DNA of 64,000 bases, taken from JABCYV01 sp963696025 (GTDB lineage Bacteria > Acidobacteriota > Terriglobia > Terriglobales > Acidobacteriaceae). Made by a program: the position numbers and the translations under genes. The stretch covers positions 1 through 64,000 of the forward strand of contig CAVOII010000004.1 of assembly GCA_963696025.1 (NCBI GenBank), written 5' to 3'. How positions within the stretch are numbered: the stretch's first letter is position 1; each line of letters opens with the position of its first letter. Under the pieces are notes generated by a model, which was given only the letters and a program-made list of their open reading frames with translations, searched no databases and was not told the DNA's origin. Shown here piece by piece: positions 9,591 to 17,409 of this stretch.

Positions 9591-10040
9591 TTACTGCTGT
9601 AGCTTGGTAGACTGCGACGCCACGGCGTGCCACTTGCCATTTCGCTTGACCCATACGTCAGTGAAGCGATACTTGCCGCTTATATCCTGCCCCTTATACG
9701 TGCCCTTCACCGTGCTGGTTCCGGCGGCCACAGCGGTGTCGCCGTAAACATGGACGTTCAGTTCGCTCAATTCGATGGACTGGAATTTCAGATCGCCCGA
9801 GCTCAAGTCCGTCTTGTCTTGGGTCTTGTCGGTAACGCGACCGCTAGGGTCGGTGTCGATGATGTCATCGGCTTCATATTGATCCACCGCGGCTGCGCCT
9901 TCCGTTACGGTCGCCTGTGCCCAGTTTTGCTCCTGTTTCTTGATCTGATCCTCGACACTACTCGTCTTGGACGCCTCTTGACCTGCGGCGAGAGACAGCG
10001 AAAACAAACAGAGAAATGCAATAGCAATCACGTTCTTCAT
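9591..10040 (-). CDS. Secreted SnoaL/DUF4440-like (NTF2-fold) protein
   Basis: The 149-residue product has a signal peptide (MKNVIAIAFLCLFSLSLAAG). The mature domain has the order typical of DUF4440/NTF2-like proteins: an N-terminal helix (VEDQIKKQEQNWAQA), a D-rich turn (YEADDIIDTDPSGRV), then strands ending in VHVYGDTAVAAGTSTVKG, YRFTDVWVKRNGKWHAVASQ. These cone-shaped domains bind small ligands or act as enzymes. No function can be given here. AAGGAG lies six bases before the ATG at 10040. It is monocistronic. Confidence 0.8.
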   Translation of the reverse strand: MKNVIAIAFLCLFSLSLAAGQEASKTSSVEDQIKKQEQNWAQATVTEGAAAVDQYEADDIIDTDPSGRVTDKTQDKTDLSSGDLKFQSIELSELNVHVYGDTAVAAGTSTVKGTYKGQDISGKYRFTDVWVKRNGKWHAVASQSTKLQQ

Positions 10041-10329
10041 AGCTTCTCCTTTGGAGGCCGCCGATTATACTCAGCGTCGCAGCGGCTGGCAAGAACCGCA
10101 AACTGTGAAACAGGCGATACCACTTATTGAGACTTGGCTCAGTCCGGGTTAATGAGTGAGATGGCGATTTTTCCACAAGTTACCACGGAATCTCCCCTGT
10201 AACGATGTTGCGAAGCTGAGTTGCAGACTGAGAGGACATCGGCAGATTCCACCCATTGCCCATAATCAAACATGAGCGCGATTCCTACGGTGGACCATAG
10301 ATTATTGGTTTAGTCCCGCTACGGGGTCC
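10041..10329. other. Intergenic, nothing recognised
   Basis: I see no gene, repeat or hairpin I can support here beyond the ribosome binding site of the 10040 gene. Confidence 0.4.
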
Positions 10330-10680
10330 TTAAACGTTCAGTTTCCAATACCCACTGAGCGGAGCCTTCTGGACTTTCTGTTCTCCAAGCAGGAGGTTCA
10401 ATGCCGTCCCGACAATGTCCGGACGCTTTCGAAGCTGTGCTGCCAAATCGTTCTCGCCAACCACTACGTCCCCGGTCGGGTAACGGCGATGGACTCTGCG
10501 CCCATAGCTTGAGATTCTGTCAGCGAGAGCTCGAACCTCTTTTTCCTGCATTCGTTGGGCACGATCGGCGCGTGCCTTATCTGTCTCAAGGCACCGTCTG
10601 CACATGGCAGCAATTCCTACAGCACCGGCGACAGCCGCACCTGTTTTCCAGTGTGAGGTAATCCAAGTCAGAAGATTCAT
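10330..10680 (-). CDS. Hypothetical protein with one N-terminal membrane segment
   Basis: The 116-residue protein has a short hydrophobic segment (TGAAVAGAVGIAAM) near the N-terminus, then a highly charged region (ETDKARADRAQRMQEKEVRA) that is probably helical, and a C-terminal half with LAAQLRKRPDIVGTALNLLL. The amino-acid pattern looks like a real protein and the frame has no competitor. However, there is no strong ribosome binding site before ATG 10680, and I do not recognise a family. Confidence 0.5.
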   Translation of the reverse strand: MNLLTWITSHWKTGAAVAGAVGIAAMCRRCLETDKARADRAQRMQEKEVRALADRISSYGRRVHRRYPTGDVVVGENDLAAQLRKRPDIVGTALNLLLGEQKVQKAPLSGYWKLNV

Positions 10681-10954
10681 AATTCGAGGGCTCTGGACTC
10701 ACAGTGTTCGGTGCTGTCACAGTACTCTGTACAGGCTCGCAACACGAAGATCACAGAAGTATTACGCCTTCGGCGGAATCCTGCTGGCTCCGGCAAAGCA
10801 GTCAGGCGAACTGGGGATCGGCAGCCCGGGCGTGGGTATCATCTGGCTAGATCAGCGAGACTTCCGGGCCGGGGGGGATTTTTTTGGGGGCGTCGGCGGC
10901 ATGGGCCCGACAAACGAAGCACAAGGGCTATCCGGCATTCTGAGAAATGGCCAG

Positions 10955-11596
10955 CTAGGTATAGTCCAATCGGAACAATTTACCTGCATTGTCCCCACAC
11001 AACCATTCTTGGCTAGCCTCCGTGGGCTTCAGCATTTTGAATCTACTTCCGTACTTCTTCCTGAGTAGCTCTTTCACTTGGTGGTACCGTAGAATATTGT
11101 CGTAAAAAGCCAGTTCCCGCCAAATTTCAGCATCTCCCAGCCTGATGACTTGGTACTTTTCCGCCGCTGCGTCCGCGATGTCCCACGTGAACTCAAGCAC
11201 CTCGCCATCGAGTTCCGGTAACTGGTTGACGCTTTCGATTTTCTCCTGCTTAAACCTATCGATCCGGGCCTGCGCGTGCGCTATTTGCTCCCGAAATTTC
11301 GGTAGCTCTCGAATCGCTTCTTCGTTGCCCTGCGCAGCCGCTTCCTCCGTGTCCCGAAGGTTGGGAAACAGCACCTCGCCAATTCGCTTGTGACATCGCG
11401 GGCACTCGATACTGGCACCGCTAGCAGTGGGATCTTCCAGATCATCAAGGCTCACCTTACCGACCCATCCACACCGCGTGCAGCAGAGCAACTCCTGCTG
11501 CCAGTTTGAATACCACTTGAAGCCCCTGCTTCCGACCGTATTCAACATCCGCTCGTCCGGCGGGGAATCCGGGGATTTCATGGTTTCGTTGCCCAT
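10955..11596 (-). CDS. Zinc-ribbon hypothetical protein
   Basis: The 213-residue product is placed to start at ATG 11596 because a near-perfect AAGGAGGT lies four bases upstream. The frame stays open another 74 codons upstream, but that part is G/P-rich and unlike a protein core. A CTRCGW...CPRCHKR pair of CxxC motifs about 28 residues apart should bind one zinc ion. It is followed by a charged coiled-coil-like stretch (LPKFREQIAHAQARIDRFKQEKIE), then a folded-looking C-terminus (FTWDIADAAAEKYQVIRLGDAEIWREL). It has no recognised family and may interact with nucleic acid or protein through the ribbon. Confidence 0.7.
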   Translation of the reverse strand: MGNETMKSPDSPPDERMLNTVGSRGFKWYSNWQQELLCCTRCGWVGKVSLDDLEDPTASGASIECPRCHKRIGEVLFPNLRDTEEAAAQGNEEAIRELPKFREQIAHAQARIDRFKQEKIESVNQLPELDGEVLEFTWDIADAAAEKYQVIRLGDAEIWRELAFYDNILRYHQVKELLRKKYGSRFKMLKPTEASQEWLCGDNAGKLFRLDYT

Positions 11597-12429
11597 GTGA
11601 CCTCCTTCAATTCCAACATACACTTCGGTCGTGCGGTCTCCCAGCCCGAATCCCGAATCTGGGGTTCTGGACCCTCCATAAATTTCGCCGTGGCGCCCCT
11701 TGGCTTTGCCGTAGGCGGGCTCTAAGAGCCGGATCTGGGGTTTTCCACCCCCTCCAACGCTGGCAGTTGCCAGAACGCCATTCTTCCGGTTCCGTGGCTT
11801 TGGTGTTGTTGCGCCCATTTTCGTGCTATTACTGATTGGGAATTTCGGGAGATTAAGGACTCAGCTTCGAGGAGGCCCGTGGAAGCCAACTCTGTTTTGA
11901 GCGCTCCCAAGGGAAAGAGTCAGGTGGGCACTCACGTTCTCTGAACGTAGTGCCGTACACGAATCCTCCACGAGTTAACAGATTCGGCGTTGCCGTCAAT
12001 TGAAGAGTCACACCTTCCCACGAGCAGCACTCCCCGTTCTGTTCGCATTCTTCATCGGATTGCCACCCGCGCCAACCTGCGACCTAATCTCTGGTATCCC
12101 ACACCGGGCCCACGAACGACCGCATATGTTCCACCTAGAGCCAGAGCGCCCCTCTGCTTTGTCGCCGGCCAGCACCCGTTACCGCACCCGTTCTGGTTTT
12201 GGCTACCACGTACTATCAGGTATTTGGCAGTCCCCGATAGCCTATTCAAGTTGTGGATTGTATTGAACGAGGGAGACTTGGGAAGCTGGCGTTCTACCGC
12301 TGAACTACTCCCGCTCACGAGTCACCAGGAGCATACCATCGAGATGAAATGGGTGGCAACGCCTCGATTTGGAGAAGCCGCAGGGAAGACTTATCATGGA
12401 CACTTCACGTATCGTTTGAGGTCATCCCT
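11597..12429. other. Long non-coding stretch holding a tRNA fragment
   Basis: About 830 bases. Upstream of 11596 the minus frame stays open but does not look coding. The only structured item recognised is the 5' half of a tRNA-Gly gene at 12277-12314. No open frame here has both a start signal and a protein-like sequence. Confidence 0.45.
12277..12314 (-). pseudogene. 5' half of a tRNA-Gly(CCC) gene
   Basis: On the minus strand 38 bases read as the acceptor 5' strand (GCGGGAG), D-arm (TAGTTCAGCGGTAGAAC), anticodon 5' stem and loop (GCCAGCTTCCCAAG) of a glycine tRNA with anticodon CCC. Immediately after the loop the sequence no longer pairs: the expected CTGG stem, variable loop, T-arm and acceptor 3' strand are missing. 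I could not find the matching 3' half in the 300 bases that follow. It is therefore a broken tRNA gene, with the break at the 3' edge of the anticodon loop, a position used by some integrases. Confidence 0.75.
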
Positions 12430-12672
12430 ATGCCTGAACCGACTTATGAAGAACTCAAAGCCAAGCTCGCGGAGCTCGAAAAGCAGGGCCCGCGGCGTAG
12501 CGGAAGCCTGGAATTCCGCGTCAGCGAAAAAGGCGGAGTGAGCGTCTACGGCTTGGGACGCTTCCCCGTTACTCTCTATTACGAACAATGGATCCGCCTG
12601 TTGGATGCGTCCGAAAAACTTCGCGAATTCCTTGAAGAAAACAAATCCAAGCTCAAACTTAAGGGACAGTGA
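12430..12672 (+). CDS. Small conserved hypothetical protein
   Basis: The 80-residue product (start MPEPTYEELKAKLAELEKQ) has an N-terminal coiled-coil-like helix, a central strand-rich part (SLEFRVSEKGGVSVYGLGRF, PVTLYYEQWIRLL) and a basic C-terminal helix ending in KLKLKGQ. ATG 12430 is the only sensible start. A short EELKAKLAELEKQ helix followed by a GGVSVYGLGRFPVTLY segment occurs in small uncharacterised bacterial proteins. No function is assigned. The next gene overlaps its 3' end or begins just after it. Confidence 0.7.
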   Translation: MPEPTYEELKAKLAELEKQGPRRSGSLEFRVSEKGGVSVYGLGRFPVTLYYEQWIRLLDASEKLREFLEENKSKLKLKGQ

Positions 12673-13006
12673 TCTCGATGGTGAGCAATACTTGTATCTC
12701 GCCACCATGGGCCGCAAGACTGCTCAGCTGCGTGAAATTGAGATTTGGTTCACCCACCGCGACGGTCGTTTCTACGTGATTGCTGAATATCCAACCTCGC
12801 ACTGGGTACAGAATCTGCGTGCCCATCCCGAGGTGCAGCTGCGAGGGGCCGGACGCAGTTTTAGAGCTCGTGCCCGGATCCTGTCCTCCGAAGCCGAGCC
12901 CGAATTGCACCGCGCAATCCAGGAGCTTTCGCGCAAGAAGTATGGCTGGGGAGATGGCTTGGTGGTGGAGTTAACTGAGAACGGGGAACTGACAAGCGAG
13001 AACTGA
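12605..13006 (+). CDS. Split-barrel flavin/deazaflavin-dependent reductase-like protein (DUF385-like)
   Basis: The core GRKTAQLREIEIWFTHRDGR, YVIAEYPTSHWVQNLRAHPE and VQLRGAGRSFRARARIL matches small FMN/F420-binding split-barrel proteins of the nitroreductase/DUF385 kind, which act as monomeric or dimeric reductases in the cytoplasm. The domain really begins at about DLDGEQYLYLATMGRK. The ATG at 12605 would give a longer start overlapping the upstream gene by 68 bases, while ATG 12707 would give 99 residues and lose the first strand. A TTG within the YLYL segment is also possible. The true start is unclear. The gene is in tandem with the 80-residue gene and may be translationally coupled. Confidence 0.7.
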   Translation: MRPKNFANSLKKTNPSSNLRDSDLDGEQYLYLATMGRKTAQLREIEIWFTHRDGRFYVIAEYPTSHWVQNLRAHPEVQLRGAGRSFRARARILSSEAEPELHRAIQELSRKKYGWGDGLVVELTENGELTSEN

Positions 13007-13056
13007 ATGAGCAGTAACGGTAGTTTGGCTGCTGCCATCTACAAGGTTTAGTGGGC

Positions 13057-13105
13057 GTCATCCCGAGCGTAGCCGTTTTTCGGGGGAGTGAGGGAGCTCG
13101 CGTGC
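13057..13105. repeat. REP-like element (GTCATCCYGAGCG type), copy 1
   Basis: GTCATCCCGAGCGTAGCCGT continues with TTTTCGGGGGAGTGAGGGAG. It shares its first 23 bases, with two differences, with the copy at 13998-14055. It lies between convergent or tandem genes, as such palindromic repeats usually do. Confidence 0.6.
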
Positions 13106-13148
13106 ATCGCCACGGCATAACCTTAGCAATATTTAAAGACTGGCAATC

Positions 13149-13928
13149 ATGACTTCCGACGACATTCTCACTCTTCCTCCGCCCCCGGCTGATGCCCGCC
13201 TCCCCTACGGCACCGACCCCAACCAGTTCGGAGAGCTGCGTCTCCCCAAAATTAAGGGTCCGTTTCCGATGGTCATGAACATACATGGCGGCTTTTGGCG
13301 CGCCAAGTACGACCTGGCGCACAGCGGACATCTTTGCGCTGCCCTCACCGCCAAAGACCTCGCCACCTGGAATGTGGAATACCGCCGTGTCGGCAACAAG
13401 GGAGGAGGATGGCCCGCCACCTTTGAAGACATCCGCACTGCTTATCGTTTCATCTCTCAGCTGGCGCAGAAATATGGACTGGACACCGCCCGAACCCTCG
13501 TAATGGGTCACTCTGCTGGCGGCCAGCTCGCTCTTTGCCTTGCCGGCCACGAGCCTTCTCTCAAGCGTGTCATTTCGTTGTCTGGAGTTGTCGACCTGCA
13601 GCAAGCCTGGGAACTCCACCTCAGCAATAACGCCGTCGTTGACTTTCTCGGCGGGACGCCGAAAGAAGTTCCAGAACACTACCGCGAAGCCGATCCCATG
13701 GAACTCAAGATCGCTCAAGCTACTCAATGGCTGATCCATGGCGCCGCCGACGATATCGTCCCTCCACCCTTCAGCCGCAACTACGCTGAGGAGAAAAAGC
13801 CACGCGGTGAAGATGTTCACTACTTGGAAATCTCGACCGCCGGCCATTACGACCTGATCGATCCCCGCTCCACCGCTTGGCCCAAAGTCGAGAGCACGGT
13901 CCTACACCTCGCGCTGTCGGGAGGTTGA
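13149..13928 (+). CDS. Alpha/beta hydrolase (BD-FAE/kynurenine formamidase-like)
   Basis: The 259-residue cytoplasmic serine hydrolase has the oxyanion-hole motif NIHGGFW at about residues 42-48. The nucleophile elbow is GHSAGGQ (Ser about 121). A D-D-I segment in HGAADDIVPP probably carries the acid, and the histidine is in TAGHYDLIDP. This order is that of BD-FAE-type esterases and formamidase-like hydrolases acting on small esters or amides. The substrate cannot be read from the sequence. It stands alone with REP-like repeats on both sides. The start ATG 13149 lacks a strong Shine-Dalgarno sequence, but the next in-frame ATG would remove part of the fold. Confidence 0.85.
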   Translation: MTSDDILTLPPPPADARLPYGTDPNQFGELRLPKIKGPFPMVMNIHGGFWRAKYDLAHSGHLCAALTAKDLATWNVEYRRVGNKGGGWPATFEDIRTAYRFISQLAQKYGLDTARTLVMGHSAGGQLALCLAGHEPSLKRVISLSGVVDLQQAWELHLSNNAVVDFLGGTPKEVPEHYREADPMELKIAQATQWLIHGAADDIVPPPFSRNYAEEKKPRGEDVHYLEISTAGHYDLIDPRSTAWPKVESTVLHLALSGG

Positions 13929-13997
13929 TTCGAAGTCTCCGCATCTGCAGATCTGGCAGTGGCTTGATTTGGAATTTCCACCGATTTCGATTTCGAT

Positions 13998-14118
13998 GGG
14001 TCATCCTGAGCGCAGCCGTTTTTCAGGCAGAGCGAAGGATCTCGCGCGCAGCGGCACAGCGCGTGGTTACTCGCGAGATCCCTCGTCCGGCTGAACTGCG
14101 CCGGGCTACGGGATGACG
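13998..14118. repeat. REP-like element pair in inverted orientation
   Basis: One copy reads GTCATCCTGAGCGCAGCCGT...GAAGGATCTCGCG. It is followed by an inverted copy (CGCGAGATCCCTCGTCCGG...GGGATGACG) ending at 14118, so the whole can fold into one long cruciform. Related copies are at 13057, 29501, 35320, 35381 and 40710. Confidence 0.65.
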
Positions 14119-14216
14119 CATGAGAAACAACGGCTGAGAATTCAGATTGAGCCATAACTCCAGATTTGCCTGGTTAAAGCTTCTCTTGGGATTTTCTGTA
14201 CAATTCGATTTTCACC

Positions 14217-15098
14217 ATGTCTTTTACGAAAGTTCATTCGATCAGCAAATCCGCGGGAATCATCTCCAAACCAAACAAACCGGAGCTCGCGGGCATTGTC
14301 CCCGATCTGCTCGCCTGGTTTCGCCAGCACGACTACCAGGTTGTAGTGGATCCTGAGACCGCGGGTCACGCTGCTGGTGTGGAAGTCCTGGCGCGCGAGG
14401 ACATGGCTTCTCGTCCTTTGAAGTTCGTAGTTGTGCTCGGTGGCGACGGCACTCTGCTTTCCGCCGCCCGCGCCGTAGCCAAAGCCGGCATTCCAGTTTT
14501 AGGGGTGAACCTGGGTGCGCTCGGCTTCCTCACCGAAGTGCCGCTGGAGAATCTGTATACAACTCTGCAGAGCATCGAAGATAGTTGTTGTAACCTCGAA
14601 ACACGTTCCATGGTGCACTGCGATGTGTTGCGCCAGGACACGGCCGTGGCCCAGTATGATGCGCTCAATGATGTGGTCGTTGGAAAAGCCACCATCGCCC
14701 GCTTGAACCATTGCGACGTCTACGTCGACCACCTCTTCGTTTCCAGATATCAGGCGGACAGTCTCATCGTGTCCTCTCCTACTGGTTCAACCGCTTACTC
14801 GCTGGCCGCAGGCGGGCCGATCCTCATGCCTTCCGTGGAGGCCTTTGTTATCACGCCCGTGTCCGCACATTCTCTGACCCATCGTCCGTTGGTGGTGGGC
14901 GACACGGCCGAGATCGAAATCGTGGTCAAGACTGGCGACGACGAGGCCTATCTAAGTGTTGATGGCCAGATCGGTATGCCCATGTTTGATGGAGATCGCC
15001 TGCGTTGCCGCAAATCTGAATACCAGGTCAAGCTGCTGCACGTCCAAGGGACATTTTTTGATGTTCTGCGCACCAAGCTGAAATGGGGACAGCGATAG
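14217..15098 (+). CDS. nadK: NAD kinase
   Basis: The 293-residue product phosphorylates NAD to NADP in the cytoplasm. The ATP-binding GGDGTLL motif is at about residues 82-88, preceded by PLKFVVVL. It is followed by GVNLGALGFLTE, the conserved NE/D-region (ALNDVVVGK) and the glycine-rich SPTGSTAYSLAAGGPI segment that binds NAD. The C-terminus contains the usual VDGQIGMP loop. Length matches the family. The start MSFTKVHSISKSAGIISKP places the first strand correctly. A REP-like repeat precedes it and no operon partner follows closely. Confidence 0.95.
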   Translation: MSFTKVHSISKSAGIISKPNKPELAGIVPDLLAWFRQHDYQVVVDPETAGHAAGVEVLAREDMASRPLKFVVVLGGDGTLLSAARAVAKAGIPVLGVNLGALGFLTEVPLENLYTTLQSIEDSCCNLETRSMVHCDVLRQDTAVAQYDALNDVVVGKATIARLNHCDVYVDHLFVSRYQADSLIVSSPTGSTAYSLAAGGPILMPSVEAFVITPVSAHSLTHRPLVVGDTAEIEIVVKTGDDEAYLSVDGQIGMPMFDGDRLRCRKSEYQVKLLHVQGTFFDVLRTKLKWGQR

Positions 15099-15281
15099 GG
15101 AGGGCTTTGGCGCTGAGTGCGGTTTGGGTTGGGGCTTGAGGTGACGGTCGCGGGTGGCGCCGCAAAGATACGAAAGGATTCAGATTAAGAGAATCTCAGA
15201 CTCTGTTTGCGAGGCACCTCGGGAAAGCAAATAAGATGCCGCTCTACAAAACAAGATCCGGTGAGGAGCGGCTTATATTAG

Positions 15282-15301
15282 CCCCGGACGTAAGTCCGGG
15301 G
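15282..15301. repeat. Small hairpin repeat (CCCCGGAC-GTAA-GTCCGGGG)
   Basis: A perfect eight-base stem with a GTAA loop lies in the 279-base gap between nadK and the amidohydrolase. A related hairpin (CCCGGACACCCGTCCGGGGC) lies at about 40768-40787. Its role is unknown. It has no T run, so it is not a classic terminator. Confidence 0.55.
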
Positions 15302-15377
15302 TCCAAGGGGAACGAGATAACGCGACCAAAGGTCGCAACTTCTGACGAACCGATGGTTGAACTCACTAAGGGAGATA

Positions 15378-17060
15378 ATGAAATCGGGAACCTTGTTTCT
15401 CGTATGTGTTCTGGCTATTGGGGCTTTCGCCCAGTCCAAGCCAGCCGCTGATCTTGTCATCATCAACGGCAAAGTCTGGACTGTGGATAAAGCACATCCG
15501 ACGGCCCAGGCTGTGGCCGTTCTCAGTGATCGAATTGTTGCGGTTGGATCAAATGCTGACATCGAAAGCTGGCGCGGCGCCAGTACACAAGTAATCGACG
15601 CGGCTGGGAAACTGCTGCTGCCTGGCTTCAACGATGCGCACGTGCATTTCGTCAGCGGCGGCTCGCAACTTGACGCGGTCCAGTTGAACGACGCTACCAG
15701 CGGCGAGGAATTCGCGAGGCGCATCGGCGAGCGAGCTAGGAAGACTCCGAAAGGAGAGTGGATCCTGGGCGGTGATTGGGACGAGACGAAATGGAGTCCT
15801 GCGAAGCTGCCGACCAAAGAGTTGATCGACCCGGTCTCCAGAGATACGCCCGTGTTCGTTTCCCGCTACGACGGCCACATGGGTCTCGCGAACTCACTCG
15901 CTCTGCGACTGGCGGGCATTACGGCTAAAACTCCGGACCCTCCAGGCGGCATGATCGTGCGCGACGCACAAGGCAATCCAACCGGCGCTCTCAAAGATGC
16001 GGCCATGGATTACCTCGACAAAGTGATTCCGCCGCTCTCCCACGAACAGCGGCTGAAAGCGGTGAAACGCGCGCTGGCCCACGCAGCTTTGCTCGGGGTC
16101 ACCAGCGTACAGAACATGAATCCGGACTACGAAGACATCGCCGTGTACTCGGAGCTGCTGCAGCGTGGCGAGCTGACCACGCGTATTTATGCCGCACCGT
16201 ACATCATGAACGTGGATGATCAGACCAAGATCGGGATCCGCCACGCTTTCGGTGGCCCTTATTTGCGAATTGGCGCAGTCAAAGCCTATGCGGATGGCTC
16301 ACTCGGCTCGGGCACGGCGTACTTCTTCGACCCTTTCATCGACCAGTCGGGCAACCATGGTTTGCTGTCCGACCAAATGCAACCGGTTTCACTCATGCGT
16401 GACCGCATGATGAAGGCAGATGCCGCAGGATTGCAAATCTGCACCCATGCGATTGGCGATCAGGGCATCTCCATGATTCTCGATATTTATGCCGAAGTCA
16501 CCAAAGCCCATGGCGATACCGACCGCCGCTTGCGCATTGAACATGCGCAGCACATGGCGGCCAAAGATTTTGATCGCTTCGCGCAGTTGCATGTCATCGC
16601 GTCGGTGCAGCCTTACCATGCAATCGACGACGGACGCTGGGCTGAAGGGCGCATCGGCCACGACCGCGCAGGTCGTACCTATGCTTTTCGCACCTTCCTG
16701 AATCACGGCGTGCGCCTGGCTTTCGGTACTGATTGGGATGTTGCGCCGCTCAATCCCATGCTTACCATTTACGCCGTGGTCACGCGCGCCACTCTTGACG
16801 GCAAAAATCCCAATGGCTGGTTTCCTGAACAAAAACTCACCGTGCCAGAAGCCGTCGAGGCTTACACAATGGGATCCGCCCTCGCGGAATTTCAGGAAAA
16901 AGAAAAGGGCTCAATTACCCCCGGCAAACTCGCCGACTTGGTTCTGCTGAATGATGATATTTTCTCCATCGATCCCACCAAAATCCGCGACGTCAAAGTC
17001 CTGAAGACCATCGTTGGAGGCAAGATCATCTGGGATGCGCCGGCCGAATCTGGACGCTGA
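15378..17060 (+). CDS. Exported YtcJ-like amidohydrolase
   Basis: This 560-residue metal-dependent hydrolase is of the amidohydrolase superfamily, YtcJ/Amidohydro_3 branch. The start at ATG 15378 follows AAGGGAG and opens a signal peptide (LFLVCVLAIGAFAQS), so the enzyme is probably periplasmic. The metal-binding HVHF motif follows LLLPGFNDA. Further ligands are expected in CTHAIGDQG, RIEHAQHM and FGTDWDV. The N- and C-terminal composite beta-sandwich is visible as DLVIINGKVWTVD and GKLADLVLLNDD. Family members hydrolyse amide or ester bonds in small molecules; the substrate is unknown. It is monocistronic. Confidence 0.9.
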   Translation: MKSGTLFLVCVLAIGAFAQSKPAADLVIINGKVWTVDKAHPTAQAVAVLSDRIVAVGSNADIESWRGASTQVIDAAGKLLLPGFNDAHVHFVSGGSQLDAVQLNDATSGEEFARRIGERARKTPKGEWILGGDWDETKWSPAKLPTKELIDPVSRDTPVFVSRYDGHMGLANSLALRLAGITAKTPDPPGGMIVRDAQGNPTGALKDAAMDYLDKVIPPLSHEQRLKAVKRALAHAALLGVTSVQNMNPDYEDIAVYSELLQRGELTTRIYAAPYIMNVDDQTKIGIRHAFGGPYLRIGAVKAYADGSLGSGTAYFFDPFIDQSGNHGLLSDQMQPVSLMRDRMMKADAAGLQICTHAIGDQGISMILDIYAEVTKAHGDTDRRLRIEHAQHMAAKDFDRFAQLHVIASVQPYHAIDDGRWAEGRIGHDRAGRTYAFRTFLNHGVRLAFGTDWDVAPLNPMLTIYAVVTRATLDGKNPNGWFPEQKLTVPEAVEAYTMGSALAEFQEKEKGSITPGKLADLVLLNDDIFSIDPTKIRDVKVLKTIVGGKIIWDAPAESGR

Positions 17061-17409
17061 ATTCTTTGTGATTGCGACTAGCGTCCAATCTCCTGGAATG
17101 TCATCGCCCCAAATGCCGTGACAGACGGGCTTTTGCACAGGCAGGAATGTACTTCCGGTCATCTTGACGCCTTCCTCATTTGGAACTACAGTCTCGACAG
17201 TTTTCGCGGTGCTGCAGAAAAGTTAGTCAATCCGACTTGGGCTTTTCGCCACGCCTTGGGACGGTGACGCTCGCGCCAGAGCCTTTCACCAGTCTCTTCC
17301 CGGTCGGACCGGGCCGAAAATTTGGGACGAAAGCTGCGCCGCTCCTCCCAGTAAATCCAACTCTGTGCAGCCGCCGGAGTGTGTTTTGCTCCGTGCTTGG
17401 AGGATGCAA
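17061..17409. other. Intergenic region
   Basis: About 350 bases. The minus strand at 17080-17165 reads as a short protein-like stretch (TGSTFLPVQKPVCHGIWGDD) but is bounded by a stop and runs into the amidohydrolase antisense, so it can only be a relic if it is anything. The GGAGG for the di-heme gene lies at 17399-17403. Confidence 0.35.

Noticed and set aside
10604..11068. Plus-strand frame with a glycine-rich segment (GGDFFGGVGGMG)
   Set aside because: No ribosome binding site, low-complexity G runs and overlap with two better minus-strand genes.
11597..11818. N-terminal extension of the zinc-ribbon gene to 11818
   Set aside because: An AAGGAGGT lies just before ATG 11596, and the extra 74 codons are G/P/R-rich with no protein-like pattern.
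12861..13847. Minus-strand 328-codon frame over the alpha/beta hydrolase
   Set aside because: The + strand has a complete catalytic triad and normal length. The opposite frame has no recognisable sequence.
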